A program made the translations under genes and the position numbers. A stretch of DNA of 64,000 bases, taken from the NCBI RefSeq assembly GCF_034259205.1, contig NZ_CP139487.1, positions 4,030,001 through 4,094,000 on the forward strand. The letters are read 5' to 3'. The notes under the pieces were generated by a model. The model ran no database searches, had not been told where the DNA came from, and worked only from the letters and a program-made list of their open reading frames with translations. Origin of the DNA: Peredibacter starrii. Lineage in GTDB: Bacteria > Bdellovibrionota > Bacteriovoracia > Bacteriovoracales > Bacteriovoracaceae. Below are positions 1 to 7,782 of this stretch, piece by piece. Every line of letters starts with the position of its first letter. Within the stretch, counting starts at the first letter, position 1.

Positions 1-806
1 CGCAAGAAAGCTGTATGGTCGAAATGCGTGATAACTACAATCGTTTGATCGCGAAGTTTCCTGCGGTTGATTATAACGATGGTTGCAGAGAAGGAATGAA
101 GAGATGTCGTACGGAGATTCAACGTCGCCGTCTTGATGGACAGGCCGATTGTATCCGTATCGGTTCAACTCGTCCGACTCCAATTCCGCCAACTCCGATT
201 CCTCCTACTCGTCCAGTGCCTCCGACTAGACCATATCCGCCGACACCGGTTCCACCAACGAACCCGTATCCGCCAACTAATCCATATCCTCCAACGAACC
301 CATACCCACCTACATATGATGATGTAGTGGTTGTTGGTCTGCTTGAGGACACTCTGTTTGAACTACGTGGTCGTGATGCTGCTGATTTATACGTGGGCTG
401 CTTAACTGATATCAGACGAATCCGTACATCGAACGCTGATGATCTTTTCATCTCTGTAAACGGCGACCGCTTTAAGTCTTTCTACACAAGTGGTTGGTAC
501 TCAGATACTGACGTTTGTTCGATTGTAGAACAAGAGGCCCGTCGTGCTTATAGTCAGGTGACGATTTACTCTGCTCGCGTAGTAGGTAGCCTTGAGCAAG
601 TTCCTTTCCGCTTCGATGCTTACGACCGTGGTGGTCTACTCAGAAGTTGTATCGATTCAATTGGCTCCCTTCGCATGAGTCAGTCAGATGATATGCAGTA
701 CTCGTTGAATGGTTCGACTTTCCAGCGACTCACAACTTCTGGATGGTGGAAATCGCCGGCACAAGTTTGTAAGGCGATGATCATCGATATGGATCCAAGA
801 CTTTAA
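1..806 (+). CDS. Proline-rich repeat protein with duplicated C-terminal domain (5'-truncated by window edge)
   Basis: The reading frame is open to the left edge (Q-E-S-C before the first Met at 15) and has no ribosome site, so the real start lies outside the window. The visible part has three pieces. A short charged region ends in a Pro-rich linker of PPTNPYPPT-type units (bases ~171-317). Two copies of a ~65-residue domain follow. The copies align at LYVGCLTDIRRIRTS...SGWYSDTDVC and LLRSCIDSIGSLRMS...SGWWKSPAQVC, each with two Cys, so an internal duplication is clear. The extended linker and paired Cys suit a secreted or surface protein, but the signal region is not visible. I do not recognise the family. 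A strong hairpin terminator follows directly. Confidence 0.75.
   Translation, partial: QESCMVEMRDNYNRLIAKFPAVDYNDGCREGMKRCRTEIQRRRLDGQADCIRIGSTRPTPIPPTPIPPTRPVPPTRPYPPTPVPPTNPYPPTNPYPPTNPYPPTYDDVVVVGLLEDTLFELRGRDAADLYVGCLTDIRRIRTSNADDLFISVNGDRFKSFYTSGWYSDTDVCSIVEQEARRAYSQVTIYSARVVGSLEQVPFRFDAYDRGGLLRSCIDSIGSLRMSQSDDMQYSLNGSTFQRLTTSGWWKSPAQVCKAMIIDMDPRL
171..317 (+). repeat. Pro/Thr-rich tandem repeat coding region
   Basis: Tandem codons encode degenerate PPTPI / PPTRP / PPTNPY units; the last three PPTNPY units are nearly identical. This probably forms a stiff extended linker between domains. The opposite strand reads as a Gly/Val/Tyr-rich frame only because of this repeat. Confidence 0.8.
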
Positions 807-822
807 TTCAATCCGAAAAGCG

Positions 823-847
823 AAGGCCCCGAAAGGGGCCTTTTTTT
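823..847 (+). terminator. Rho-independent terminator
   Basis: AAGGCCCC-GAAA-GGGGCCTT stem (823-842) followed by a T-run to 847, just after the stop of the first gene. The stop codon of the opposite-strand gene lies in the T-run, so the two convergent units share this region. Confidence 0.9.
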
Positions 848-1160
848 ACATCCATCTTTCAATTGGAAGAGCGGCAATGATTGTGAAAATAATAAAAATG
901 ATCCCGTAGGCATAAGGGACTTTTCGATAAAGCCCATGAGAAGGATTTCTAAACTGAAGTGAAACAAAGACCACCTCTAAGAGAGCGGCCAGCAAGAAAA
1001 ACAACCAATAAAATTTCATTAAAAAAATTTGAAAGACACTCATCGCAGAAAAATAAAGTCCTGTTCTAAACTTGATTATCACTAGTATGACAAAGCAGCT
1101 CACTATCAAGAACAGTAAATCGATGATCAGGTTTTTAATTTTCCAATGTTCTTTTTTCAA
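846..1160 (-). CDS. Small integral membrane protein of unknown function
   Basis: 104 residues with three strongly hydrophobic segments (about residues 12-30, 45-68 and 82-100) separated by short basic loops, so a three-helix inner-membrane protein is likely. The start is a TTG preceded by GGGGA about 7 nt upstream. The first in-frame ATG would lose the first helix. It lies between the terminators of its neighbours and appears to be a single transcription unit. I do not recognise a family. Confidence 0.55.
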   Translation of the reverse strand: MKKEHWKIKNLIIDLLFLIVSCFVILVIIKFRTGLYFSAMSVFQIFLMKFYWLFFLLAALLEVVFVSLQFRNPSHGLYRKVPYAYGIIFIIFTIIAALPIERWM

Positions 1161-1173
1161 ACCATTCCCCAGA

Positions 1174-1203
1174 AATAAAAAAGGCCCCGTTAGGGGCCTT
1201 TGG
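1174..1203 (-). terminator. Terminator of the parA-parB operon
   Basis: AAGGCCCC-GTTA-GGGGCCTT hairpin at 1181-1200. On the minus strand it follows the parB stop by a few bases and is trailed by a T-run (A-run at 1177-1182 on the plus strand). The stem is almost identical to the terminator at 823. Confidence 0.88.
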
Positions 1204-1204
1204 A

Positions 1205-2035
1205 TTAACTCATTAGTTCTTCCATCATCAATTTGGCCTTCGCCTGCATGCTTGGATCTTTCATCTGAGATTTGAGGACCTTCATCAGCTTCTCAACAGA
1301 ATCGTCTTTCTTCTTTCTAGGCTTCTCAATCTGGAATTGAGCGATAATGCGCTTAAGTTGAAGACGCTTCGTGATCTCACCAGAAAGGATGCGCTCTTTG
1401 ATTTCAGTCTTAAATTCGTTCTTTGGAAGCTCGTCCCACTCAAGAAGAACATACTTCTCAATGTTATGAGCTTTCGCTGCTTCTTTGATGTCTTTAGGAA
1501 GTTTCGCGATCATAAGACAACGGTGAACTTCTGACTTAGAGATACCAAGAGCTGCAGTGATTTTTCTCTCTGAAGTACCAGTTAGTTTCTGGTAACCATA
1601 GATTGAATCAGCTTGATCGATGTAGTGAAGATCTTCACGGGCCTGGTTCTCAGAGAACTGGATCGCCATGAGCTCTTCTTTCGTCTTGTTCTCAAGAATG
1701 AAACAAGGAGCTTCTTTCATATCAATTAGAGTCATCGCGCGGAAACGACGCTCACCACAGATAAGAACAAACTTGTTCACTTCACGGTGAATAACAAGCG
1801 GTTGAATCAATCCATTGACCTTGATGTTTTCACCAAGCTCACGAAGAGACTCGTCATTAAATTTTGTACGAACTTGCTCACGAACTACGATTTGATTAAG
1901 AGCAATCGTAGAAAGCTGAGCTCCACGAAGAAGTTTTTGATCATTTGCGCGAAGAATTTTTTCATCAATTCCTGCTGTGATGTCTGTAACCTTACGTTCA
2001 CGTTTCGATACACGTGCGGAAAATTCCTTGGCCAT
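1205..2035 (-). CDS. parB: ParB/RepB/Spo0J family chromosome-partition protein
   Basis: ParB proteins bind parS sites, act as CTP-dependent clamps and work with ParA to segregate the origin region. Seen here: a ParB N-terminal domain with the nucleotide-binding motif GERRFRA (~residue 94), the second motif ENQARED (~129), then the HTH region ITAALGISKSEVHRCL, all in normal order. The length of 276 aa is typical. SD AAGGAGAGGCC precedes the ATG. It is the second gene of an operon with ParA, 38 bp downstream of it. I found no consensus parS palindrome in this window, so the binding sites probably lie elsewhere. Whether this is the main chromosomal system or a second ParAB cannot be told from here. 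Confidence 0.92.
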   Translation of the reverse strand: MAKEFSARVSKRERKVTDITAGIDEKILRANDQKLLRGAQLSTIALNQIVVREQVRTKFNDESLRELGENIKVNGLIQPLVIHREVNKFVLICGERRFRAMTLIDMKEAPCFILENKTKEELMAIQFSENQAREDLHYIDQADSIYGYQKLTGTSERKITAALGISKSEVHRCLMIAKLPKDIKEAAKAHNIEKYVLLEWDELPKNEFKTEIKERILSGEITKRLQLKRIIAQFQIEKPRKKKDDSVEKLMKVLKSQMKDPSMQAKAKLMMEELMS

Positions 2036-2073
2036 GGCCTCTCCTTAAACGTCTATATATAAAAGTCAGTTAA

Positions 2074-2850
2074 TTAGTTTAAACCTAGTGAGTCCCAAAG
2101 GGCCTTGTAGTCCTGCTTACCTTTTGAATTATTGGTAAACATGAATACTGGCTTCTTCAGAGCAACTGATTCCTGCATGTCCACAAGGTTACGAATGGTC
2201 GGAGTCACGTTGAATGACTGGCCAAGTTCCTCAAGACGAATTCTTTCAATTTTTCTTCTTGGGTTAACCATTGAAGGAATGATTGAGAACTCTAGAGCTG
2301 GGTTTTCAGTTTCTTTGATGATTTCAAACGTATCCATCAGCTCTTCTAGTCCGTCGATAGAATAGTCTTGAGCTTGAGTTGGAATAAGAATGAGATTTGA
2401 AGCAACTAGCGACATGATCAACTCATCACCAAGCATTGGAGGAGTGTCGATTACAACGTAATCAAACATGTCTTCCACTTCTTTAAGACGAAGTTTCATC
2501 AAACGCTCTTTGCGGCCGGCGTTCTTACGAACTTCAGATTCAGAAAGAATCAAAAGCTTTGCAAGATTTGCCATGTGACGAGAGCTAGCGATCAACTTGA
2601 TATTCTTATAGAAATCATAATCGCCTTGAGCATCAGAAAGAATTTCGTCAACTTTCACGTCTCCAATCAACCACTCTGGAATAAGAGTACGTTGAATGTT
2701 CACTCCGAGTGTTGAACTTAGATTCGCTTGAGAATCAAGATCGATTGCTAGAACGCGGTGTCCTTGGTTCGCTAAATGACAAACGAGCTGAAAACACTGC
2801 ATCGTTTTGCCTACGCCACCTTTGTTATTACCAATGGTGATAATTTTCAT
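2074..2850 (-). CDS. parA: ParA family partition ATPase
   Basis: 258-residue ParA/Soj-type ATPase with a deviant Walker A (KGGVGKT, residues 10-16), Walker A' region DLDSQANLSSTLG and Walker B VVIDTPP. It would form ATP-dependent dimers on DNA and move ParB-bound origins. The frame is open for 30 more residues upstream. I chose the ATG at 2850 because AAAGGAGATAAGGTT sits directly before it and the protein then begins MKIITIGNNKGG, as in the family. It lacks the N-terminal HTH of plasmid type Ia ParA proteins. A promoter and repeated TGGTCC/TGGTCA boxes lie upstream. The divergent neighbour is nadA. Confidence 0.94.
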   Translation of the reverse strand: MKIITIGNNKGGVGKTMQCFQLVCHLANQGHRVLAIDLDSQANLSSTLGVNIQRTLIPEWLIGDVKVDEILSDAQGDYDFYKNIKLIASSRHMANLAKLLILSESEVRKNAGRKERLMKLRLKEVEDMFDYVVIDTPPMLGDELIMSLVASNLILIPTQAQDYSIDGLEELMDTFEIIKETENPALEFSIIPSMVNPRRKIERIRLEELGQSFNVTPTIRNLVDMQESVALKKPVFMFTNNSKGKQDYKALWDSLGLN

Positions 2851-2876
2851 AACCTTATCTCCTTTAAGAGAGTCCG

Positions 2877-2940
2877 TGGTCAGTGGTCCTTTAAATGGTC
2901 CTATTAATAAAAGTCTAGGAAAGCAGTCACACTTCGTCAA
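2877..2940 (-). promoter_or_regulatory. parAB promoter and repeated TGGTC boxes
   Basis: On the minus strand, TTGACG (2935-2940), a 17-bp spacer and TAGACT (2912-2917) form a sigma70-like promoter that would start transcription near 2905. Between that point and the parA start, three TGGTC(C/A) boxes occur at 2877, 2884 and 2896. Their position suits an operator for ParA/ParB autoregulation, which is inference. Confidence 0.55.
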
Positions 2941-2968
2941 AGGGCCAAGTGAATAAAATTAAATAGTT

Positions 2969-2997
2969 TTGTGCTGCGCGGCCAAATAAAGTATAAT
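2969..2997 (+). promoter_or_regulatory. nadA promoter
   Basis: TTGTGC (2969-2974), 17-bp spacer, consensus TATAAT (2992-2997). Transcription would begin near 3004. This rules out the upstream TTG at 2997 as a start codon because it lies inside the -10 box. Confidence 0.65.
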
Positions 2998-3074
2998 TGG
3001 CCCGACGCACAACAGCTAAGCTTGCCCCTTTTTGCTCAAAGGAGTATGTTGGGGAAAAAAATTTGAGGCCTTTT

Positions 3075-4187
3075 ATGCTCGATATCTATGACGATTTAAA
3101 AACCAAAGATCACCTGCCGGAAATCCCTGAATCTGAACTTTCTGATGAGAAGGTTTTAGTGGAACTGGCGGCGATCAAAAAACGCCTGGGCGACCGTGTG
3201 GTGGTGCTGGGTCACCATTACCAACAAGATGATGTTATCGCCTTCGCCGATATTACCGGCGACTCGCTGGAACTTGCCCGTAAAGCAGCAGAAATCAAAA
3301 ATGCTGAGTACGTGATGTTCTGTGGAGTTCACTTCATGGCCGAAACTGCGGACATGCTGACGGGCCCTGAACAAAAAGTGATTCTTCCGGATCTACGTGC
3401 CGGATGTTCAATGGCCGATATGGCAAATCGTCGAGAGATCGATGTTGCCTGGGAGTACATGAAAAAATGTACGTCTGAGAAGATCGTTCCGATTACCTAC
3501 ATCAACTGTTCAGCAGCTTTGAAGAGTTTTGTGGGTGAGAATGATGGTTCAATTTGTACTTCTTCTAACGCCGAAAAAATTATCACTTGGGGTCTTAACC
3601 AAGGTGAGAAACTTTTATTCTTCCCGGATCAACACTTAGGACGAAACACTTGTCACAAGCTTGGTATCAAACTGGAAGACATGGTGGTGTATGATCCACG
3701 CCAACGTTTCGGCGGATTAACTCCTGAACAAATTCAAAAAGCAAAAGTGATTCTTTGGTACGGTTTCTGTTCGGTTCACCAAGGTTTCAATAAAGAACAC
3801 ATCGCTATGTGGAGACAGAAAGATCCGGAGCGTATCCTGATCGTTCACCCAGAGTGTAGCTTTGATGTGGTTCAGGGAGCTGACCTTGCTGGTTCAACTT
3901 CTTACATCATTAATCAAATTAAGGCCGCGAAACCGGGAACTAAGTTTGCTGTTGGGACTGAGATCAATCTCGTGAACCGTCTGGCCCAAGCTTATCCTCA
4001 TCTTGATATTACTTCACTTTCACCATACCAGTGTCTCTGTACAACGATGTATCGTGTGCGTCCTCGTTGGTTACTTGAAAGTTTCCGCGCCATTGAACGT
4101 AATCAACCAATCAACGTAATTAAAGTTGATGACGTGACAAAGAAGTACGCGCTGAAAGCTCTCGATCAAATGCTTGCTATCTCTTAA
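3075..4187 (+). CDS. nadA: Quinolinate synthase NadA
   Basis: Condenses iminoaspartate with dihydroxyacetone phosphate to quinolinate, using a [4Fe-4S] cluster, in de novo NAD synthesis. Family motifs are in order: GHHYQ (46-50), FCGVHFMAETA with Cys83, WYGFCSVH with Cys232, HPEC (258-261), and a C-terminal CLCTTM region (Cys320/322). Three Cys in these places are the usual cluster ligands. From the ATG at 3075 the length is 370 aa, normal for the family. GAGG lies 6 nt upstream, and the frame's longer TTG start overlaps the promoter. A cysteine desulfurase gene starts 8 nt after the stop. It may supply sulfur for this cluster, as NifS-like partners of NadA do elsewhere. Confidence 0.95.
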   Translation: MLDIYDDLKTKDHLPEIPESELSDEKVLVELAAIKKRLGDRVVVLGHHYQQDDVIAFADITGDSLELARKAAEIKNAEYVMFCGVHFMAETADMLTGPEQKVILPDLRAGCSMADMANRREIDVAWEYMKKCTSEKIVPITYINCSAALKSFVGENDGSICTSSNAEKIITWGLNQGEKLLFFPDQHLGRNTCHKLGIKLEDMVVYDPRQRFGGLTPEQIQKAKVILWYGFCSVHQGFNKEHIAMWRQKDPERILIVHPECSFDVVQGADLAGSTSYIINQIKAAKPGTKFAVGTEINLVNRLAQAYPHLDITSLSPYQCLCTTMYRVRPRWLLESFRAIERNQPINVIKVDDVTKKYALKALDQMLAIS

Positions 4188-4194
4188 GGAAAAT

Positions 4195-5352
4195 ATGATT
4201 TACGCTGACTATAATGGCTCTTCTCCCCTGCTAACTCCAGTTCGTGAATACTTAAAGAAACGACTGAATACTGATCTTTACGCCAATCCAAATGCGATTC
4301 ATTCGATTAGCCAGAAGCTATCGAGAGGAATTGAGAAGTGTCGTGAAGTTATTGCAGAAGCAGTTGGCTGTTACCCTGATCAGATTTTCTTCAACTCTGG
4401 TTCGTCAGAAGGTATCTCGCATATTTTCCATTCAATTCTTGATCAAGCTGATGCTGGTAAGAAAATCATTATTACGAGTCCAATCGAGCACTCGGTGATT
4501 CCGAATGCTCTTGCTTACTACGAAGCGAAGAAAGGCTTCACACTTAAGCAAGTTGAGATCGATAAAGACGGTTTCGTACAGATTGCTAGTCTTGAAAAAC
4601 TTCTTAATGAAAATAAAGGCAAAGTGGCCATGGTTACAATCATGGCGGCCAATAATGAAACTGGTGTGATTCAACCATACGTTGAGATGGCAAATCTTTG
4701 TCGTACTCATGGAGTGGAATTTTTCTCTGATACCACACAACTTATCGGCAAAGGTGAATTCAATTTCGAGAAATCGGGTCTTGATTACGCCGTATGCTCT
4801 GGTCACAAACTGGGCGCACTTTCTGGCTCTGGTTTTGTGGTTGTAAAAGAGCCACCAAAACTAAGTCCGCTAGTTTTCGGTAGTACTCAGGAACGTGGTC
4901 TTCGTGGTGGCACTCAACACTATCTCGGAATTGAGACGCTTGCGATCGCGATGAAAGATTTCTCCGACAATGCTCAAAAACTAAAAGCTCTTGAAGTTGA
5001 AAAACTGAAATTTGAAGCTGATATTAAAAAGGCCTTTCCTGAAGCAGTTATCGTAGGTGAAGGTGCTAAACGTCTCGCTGGAACAACTTTAATCGGGTAT
5101 CCCGGCATTCACGGACAGGCAGTTCAGATTGAGCTCGAATCTCACGATATTTTTGTGACGACTTCTGCGGCTTGTACTGACAACCAGCCTGAGACTTCGA
5201 AGGTCCTCAAAGCAATGGGTGTGAACGATCAGATTGGCCGTGGAGTGATCCGCATAAGCCTGAGTTATTCACACGGTGAGAAAGAATATTCCGCGATGGC
5301 TTCTGCTCTGAAAGCGGCCTATACTAAGCTTAGAAAAATTCAATCTTTCTAA
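4195..5352 (+). CDS. Cysteine desulfurase, NifS/IscS-like (class V aminotransferase)
   Basis: 385-residue PLP enzyme that takes sulfur from cysteine. The N-terminus MIYADYNGSSPL matches the 'YLDNNATTP' start of the family. The PLP lysine lies in CSGHKLGA (~residue 205). The loop with the persulfide cysteine reads TSAACTDNQPETS. The ATG at 4195 follows the nadA stop by 7 nt with GGA as a weak SD; the longer TTG start would overlap nadA. Coupling to nadA suggests a dedicated sulfur donor for the NadA iron-sulfur cluster. A role in general Fe-S assembly is equally possible because no IscU/SufU gene is nearby. Confidence 0.9.
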   Translation: MIYADYNGSSPLLTPVREYLKKRLNTDLYANPNAIHSISQKLSRGIEKCREVIAEAVGCYPDQIFFNSGSSEGISHIFHSILDQADAGKKIIITSPIEHSVIPNALAYYEAKKGFTLKQVEIDKDGFVQIASLEKLLNENKGKVAMVTIMAANNETGVIQPYVEMANLCRTHGVEFFSDTTQLIGKGEFNFEKSGLDYAVCSGHKLGALSGSGFVVVKEPPKLSPLVFGSTQERGLRGGTQHYLGIETLAIAMKDFSDNAQKLKALEVEKLKFEADIKKAFPEAVIVGEGAKRLAGTTLIGYPGIHGQAVQIELESHDIFVTTSAACTDNQPETSKVLKAMGVNDQIGRGVIRISLSYSHGEKEYSAMASALKAAYTKLRKIQSF

Positions 5353-5362
5353 GTGAAGGTCC

Positions 5363-6970
5363 ATGAAAATTCTTTTATGTGCGCTACTCGTAGTAGCTTC
5401 TTGCTCGTTTAAAAAAAGCCAACTTGAAAACCAAAAGATGAAAGGGCACGAAGAGCTCTACTCTTCACCGGATGAACCAAAGATTCAAAAGCTTGGTGAG
5501 TTCGAAAAAAGAATTGTCATTGCTGCTACCAATGATGTTCATGGCAACTATCAGGCACAGACTTTAGAATTTACAGATGATCACAATAAAACTCCTCAGA
5601 CCACTAAAGTTGGTGGAGTTGATGCCATTCAAAGCTATTACAAAATTCTTCGTGATACTTATGAGAATGTTGTTCTGGTTGATTCGGGAGACATCTTTTC
5701 ACGCGCTTCTAGCTCTAATACCGTTCGCGATTTCTACTCGACTCTAAAATACGATGCTCTTACTGTGGGTCTTCGTGACTTCAATTTGAAGCTTCCTTCG
5801 ACGATGAACAGTAGCTCGGATCTTTTCAAAAAGTTCGCCAAAGACTCTCCGACTCCACTTATCTTGAGTAATCTTTATGAATTAAAGACTGCTCGAGTGG
5901 TTGAATGGGAAGGGACGAAACCATATCTGCTTAAAGATGTTAATGGCGTGAAAGTCGGAATTATTGGTCTTATTCCGGATGATATCGTGGCCAACACTCC
6001 TGTGCACAATCGCGTGGGTCTTTTTGTAGAGAACATGATCCAGTCGACTCTTCGCCAAGCTCGTCTTCTTCGCTCACTTGGTGCTGATATGATTGTGGTA
6101 CTTACTCATCAGGGCATCGATTGTAATAGCGAACTAGCTGCAGAAGCCAAGCTTCCTATTACGAAAGTGAACTTTGAGCCGCAAAAAGATAACGTCTGTA
6201 ATCTGAAAGGTGTTTTAGGTGAATACCTTGAGCGACTTCCTCCTCAACTCGTTGATGTTGTCGTAGGTGGAAGAAACCATCAGAAGATGGCGAACTTCGT
6301 GAATGGAACGCTTGTGATTGCTGGCTTCGAAGATGGTAAGAGCTTTAGCTTTGCTGAGTTTACCATCAATACAAAGACCAAAAAAATCATTCCTGAACAA
6401 ACTGTCGTTCACCAACCGGTGACCTTCTGTCATGAATTCTTCAAGGAAACGAATGACTGTTTCACTGAAGACAGTTCTGTGAACCACGTGAAAAGAATTC
6501 CAGCGACTTTTTTAGGTAAGCCGTTAGAGTTTTCTACATCTTCACCGGCAGAGGAACCTAAGACTTCATCGGTTTTTTCGAAAGAAGATGCGGCGAAAGG
6601 ACTTATTTCTTTTACCGCAGATATTGCCTTCTTTCCTAAGACTTCGGGTCAATCGCAATTATTTATTTTAGCAGTTAAAGGGTCTGAGCTTTTGAACATC
6701 CTGGAAGAGGATTTTAATCGCAACCGTGGTGGGAACTGGACGCCTTCTCCTTACATTGAAAAAGGGAATGAGTTGGTGCTTTCAGTGGCCGGAATGGAAA
6801 TTGAAAGAGACAAAGTTTATAAAATACTAACTGATCTAGAGTCTTTGCAAACTCACAAAAAGCTCGCAAAGAACATGTCGAACTCAGAATCAATGGCGCT
6901 TGCCACTCATTCTTGGGATTCATTTCATGAAGATGCTGTGAATACTCAGCTTGCAGCGCAAACTCGTTAA
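5363..6970 (+). CDS. 5'-nucleotidase/UshA-like lipoprotein with degenerate active-site motifs
   Basis: 535 aa. The signal peptide ends in a lipobox (VVAS|C14). The N-terminal half follows the calcineurin-like phosphoesterase order: DVHGN (D58, H60), VDSGDIF, LTHQGID and GGRNHQ. The C-terminal half resembles the 5'-nucleotidase C domain. In the usual GNHE motif the sequence instead reads GLRDF, and the usual GH(S/T)H/Q reads GGRNHQ. The metal-binding Asn, the catalytic His and one metal His therefore seem to be replaced. This may be a reduced-activity or binding-only member. It starts 10 bp after the desulfurase gene with SD GAAGG and is probably co-transcribed. Its end overlaps the convergent gene by 4 bp. 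Confidence 0.8.
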   Translation: MKILLCALLVVASCSFKKSQLENQKMKGHEELYSSPDEPKIQKLGEFEKRIVIAATNDVHGNYQAQTLEFTDDHNKTPQTTKVGGVDAIQSYYKILRDTYENVVLVDSGDIFSRASSSNTVRDFYSTLKYDALTVGLRDFNLKLPSTMNSSSDLFKKFAKDSPTPLILSNLYELKTARVVEWEGTKPYLLKDVNGVKVGIIGLIPDDIVANTPVHNRVGLFVENMIQSTLRQARLLRSLGADMIVVLTHQGIDCNSELAAEAKLPITKVNFEPQKDNVCNLKGVLGEYLERLPPQLVDVVVGGRNHQKMANFVNGTLVIAGFEDGKSFSFAEFTINTKTKKIIPEQTVVHQPVTFCHEFFKETNDCFTEDSSVNHVKRIPATFLGKPLEFSTSSPAEEPKTSSVFSKEDAAKGLISFTADIAFFPKTSGQSQLFILAVKGSELLNILEEDFNRNRGGNWTPSPYIEKGNELVLSVAGMEIERDKVYKILTDLESLQTHKKLAKNMSNSESMALATHSWDSFHEDAVNTQLAAQTR

Positions 6971-7782
6971 CGACAATAGGCGAGTTTCCCCTCGCAATGC
7001 ACTTGAAGCCCTTTCGCACAATAAGCGAAGCTAGAATCCACTCGACATTCAAATGGCCCTTCACTTCTCTGCCATTCCATACCGCGACGACAAGCTGGTT
7101 GATTCTTTAAACCACAAACCTGACGCCCACAATACTTAGGACCTTTTGAACATCCGTTCGGAATTTCATACCATCCTTCAGGACATTGAGAACAAATAGA
7201 GGGCTTCACCTCTTCGCAATCTTCATTGATGTCGTGGCAAAGAGTTCCTGCTTTTAGAACCGTGGCCTCGAATTTGAAAGGAAGATCTTTTTTCGGAGCG
7301 AGATAAATCATACGTGGCGCCTTCGCATCCACGGAACTTGAGTGCATTTTAGGAGTGGGCTTCACGAACTTATTTTGAATCTCCAGGGCCCATTTCTCTG
7401 AACGGTACTCAGGTAGACTCATTGAAAGTTGTAATGAATCTGCGGAAGTTGAAAACTGTAGGGACTTAATTCCACTCCAATCTTTTTCTCCTGGCTCAAG
7501 AATGTGCTTATCACAAGACTCTAAAGCTGAAACTGTTTTAATCTTCAGCATACCCGCTTCTACTCCAGGTACTCGGTAGTATACGCAGTCTTTCATCTGA
7601 TGAAGTTCTCTGTCGGTATAGGCCACTGAAAAAAGCGTCTGCCAGCTGTCCTTCGGCTTCACAATGTTCTCATTGTTGGCATAGAACTCGTGACGATCTT
7701 TGATTTCAGTTAACTGATTCCAGTAATGAGGAGCATCTGCCTGAACCATACCCGTTAAGAATAGAACCAAAAATAAAATCAT
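6967..7782 (-). CDS. Secreted Cys-rich protein of unknown function
   Basis: 271 residues with a short signal peptide (cleavage after GMVQA). The first ~180 residues have no motif I recognise. The last ~85 carry about 15 Cys, with spacings such as CSQCPEGWYEIPNGC, resembling small disulfide-rich or EGF-like modules. Its ATG overlaps the stop of the upstream FGE-like gene by 4 bp, so the two are translationally coupled and probably work together at the cell surface. Function unknown. Confidence 0.75.
   Translation of the reverse strand: MILFLVLFLTGMVQADAPHYWNQLTEIKDRHEFYANNENIVKPKDSWQTLFSVAYTDRELHQMKDCVYYRVPGVEAGMLKIKTVSALESCDKHILEPGEKDWSGIKSLQFSTSADSLQLSMSLPEYRSEKWALEIQNKFVKPTPKMHSSSVDAKAPRMIYLAPKKDLPFKFEATVLKAGTLCHDINEDCEEVKPSICSQCPEGWYEIPNGCSKGPKYCGRQVCGLKNQPACRRGMEWQRSEGPFECRVDSSFAYCAKGLQVHCEGKLAYCR

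Noticed and set aside
119-451. Gly/Tyr-rich protein on the minus strand
   Set aside because: It is the antisense of the Pro/Thr repeat and has no ribosome site.
1205-2850. Plasmid or plasmid-like replicon because of parAB
   Set aside because: No replication initiator, iterons or mobilisation genes; the neighbours are ordinary chromosomal genes.
2997-3074. Longer NadA start at the TTG
   Set aside because: It lies inside the -10 box of the nadA promoter and the extension lacks family similarity.
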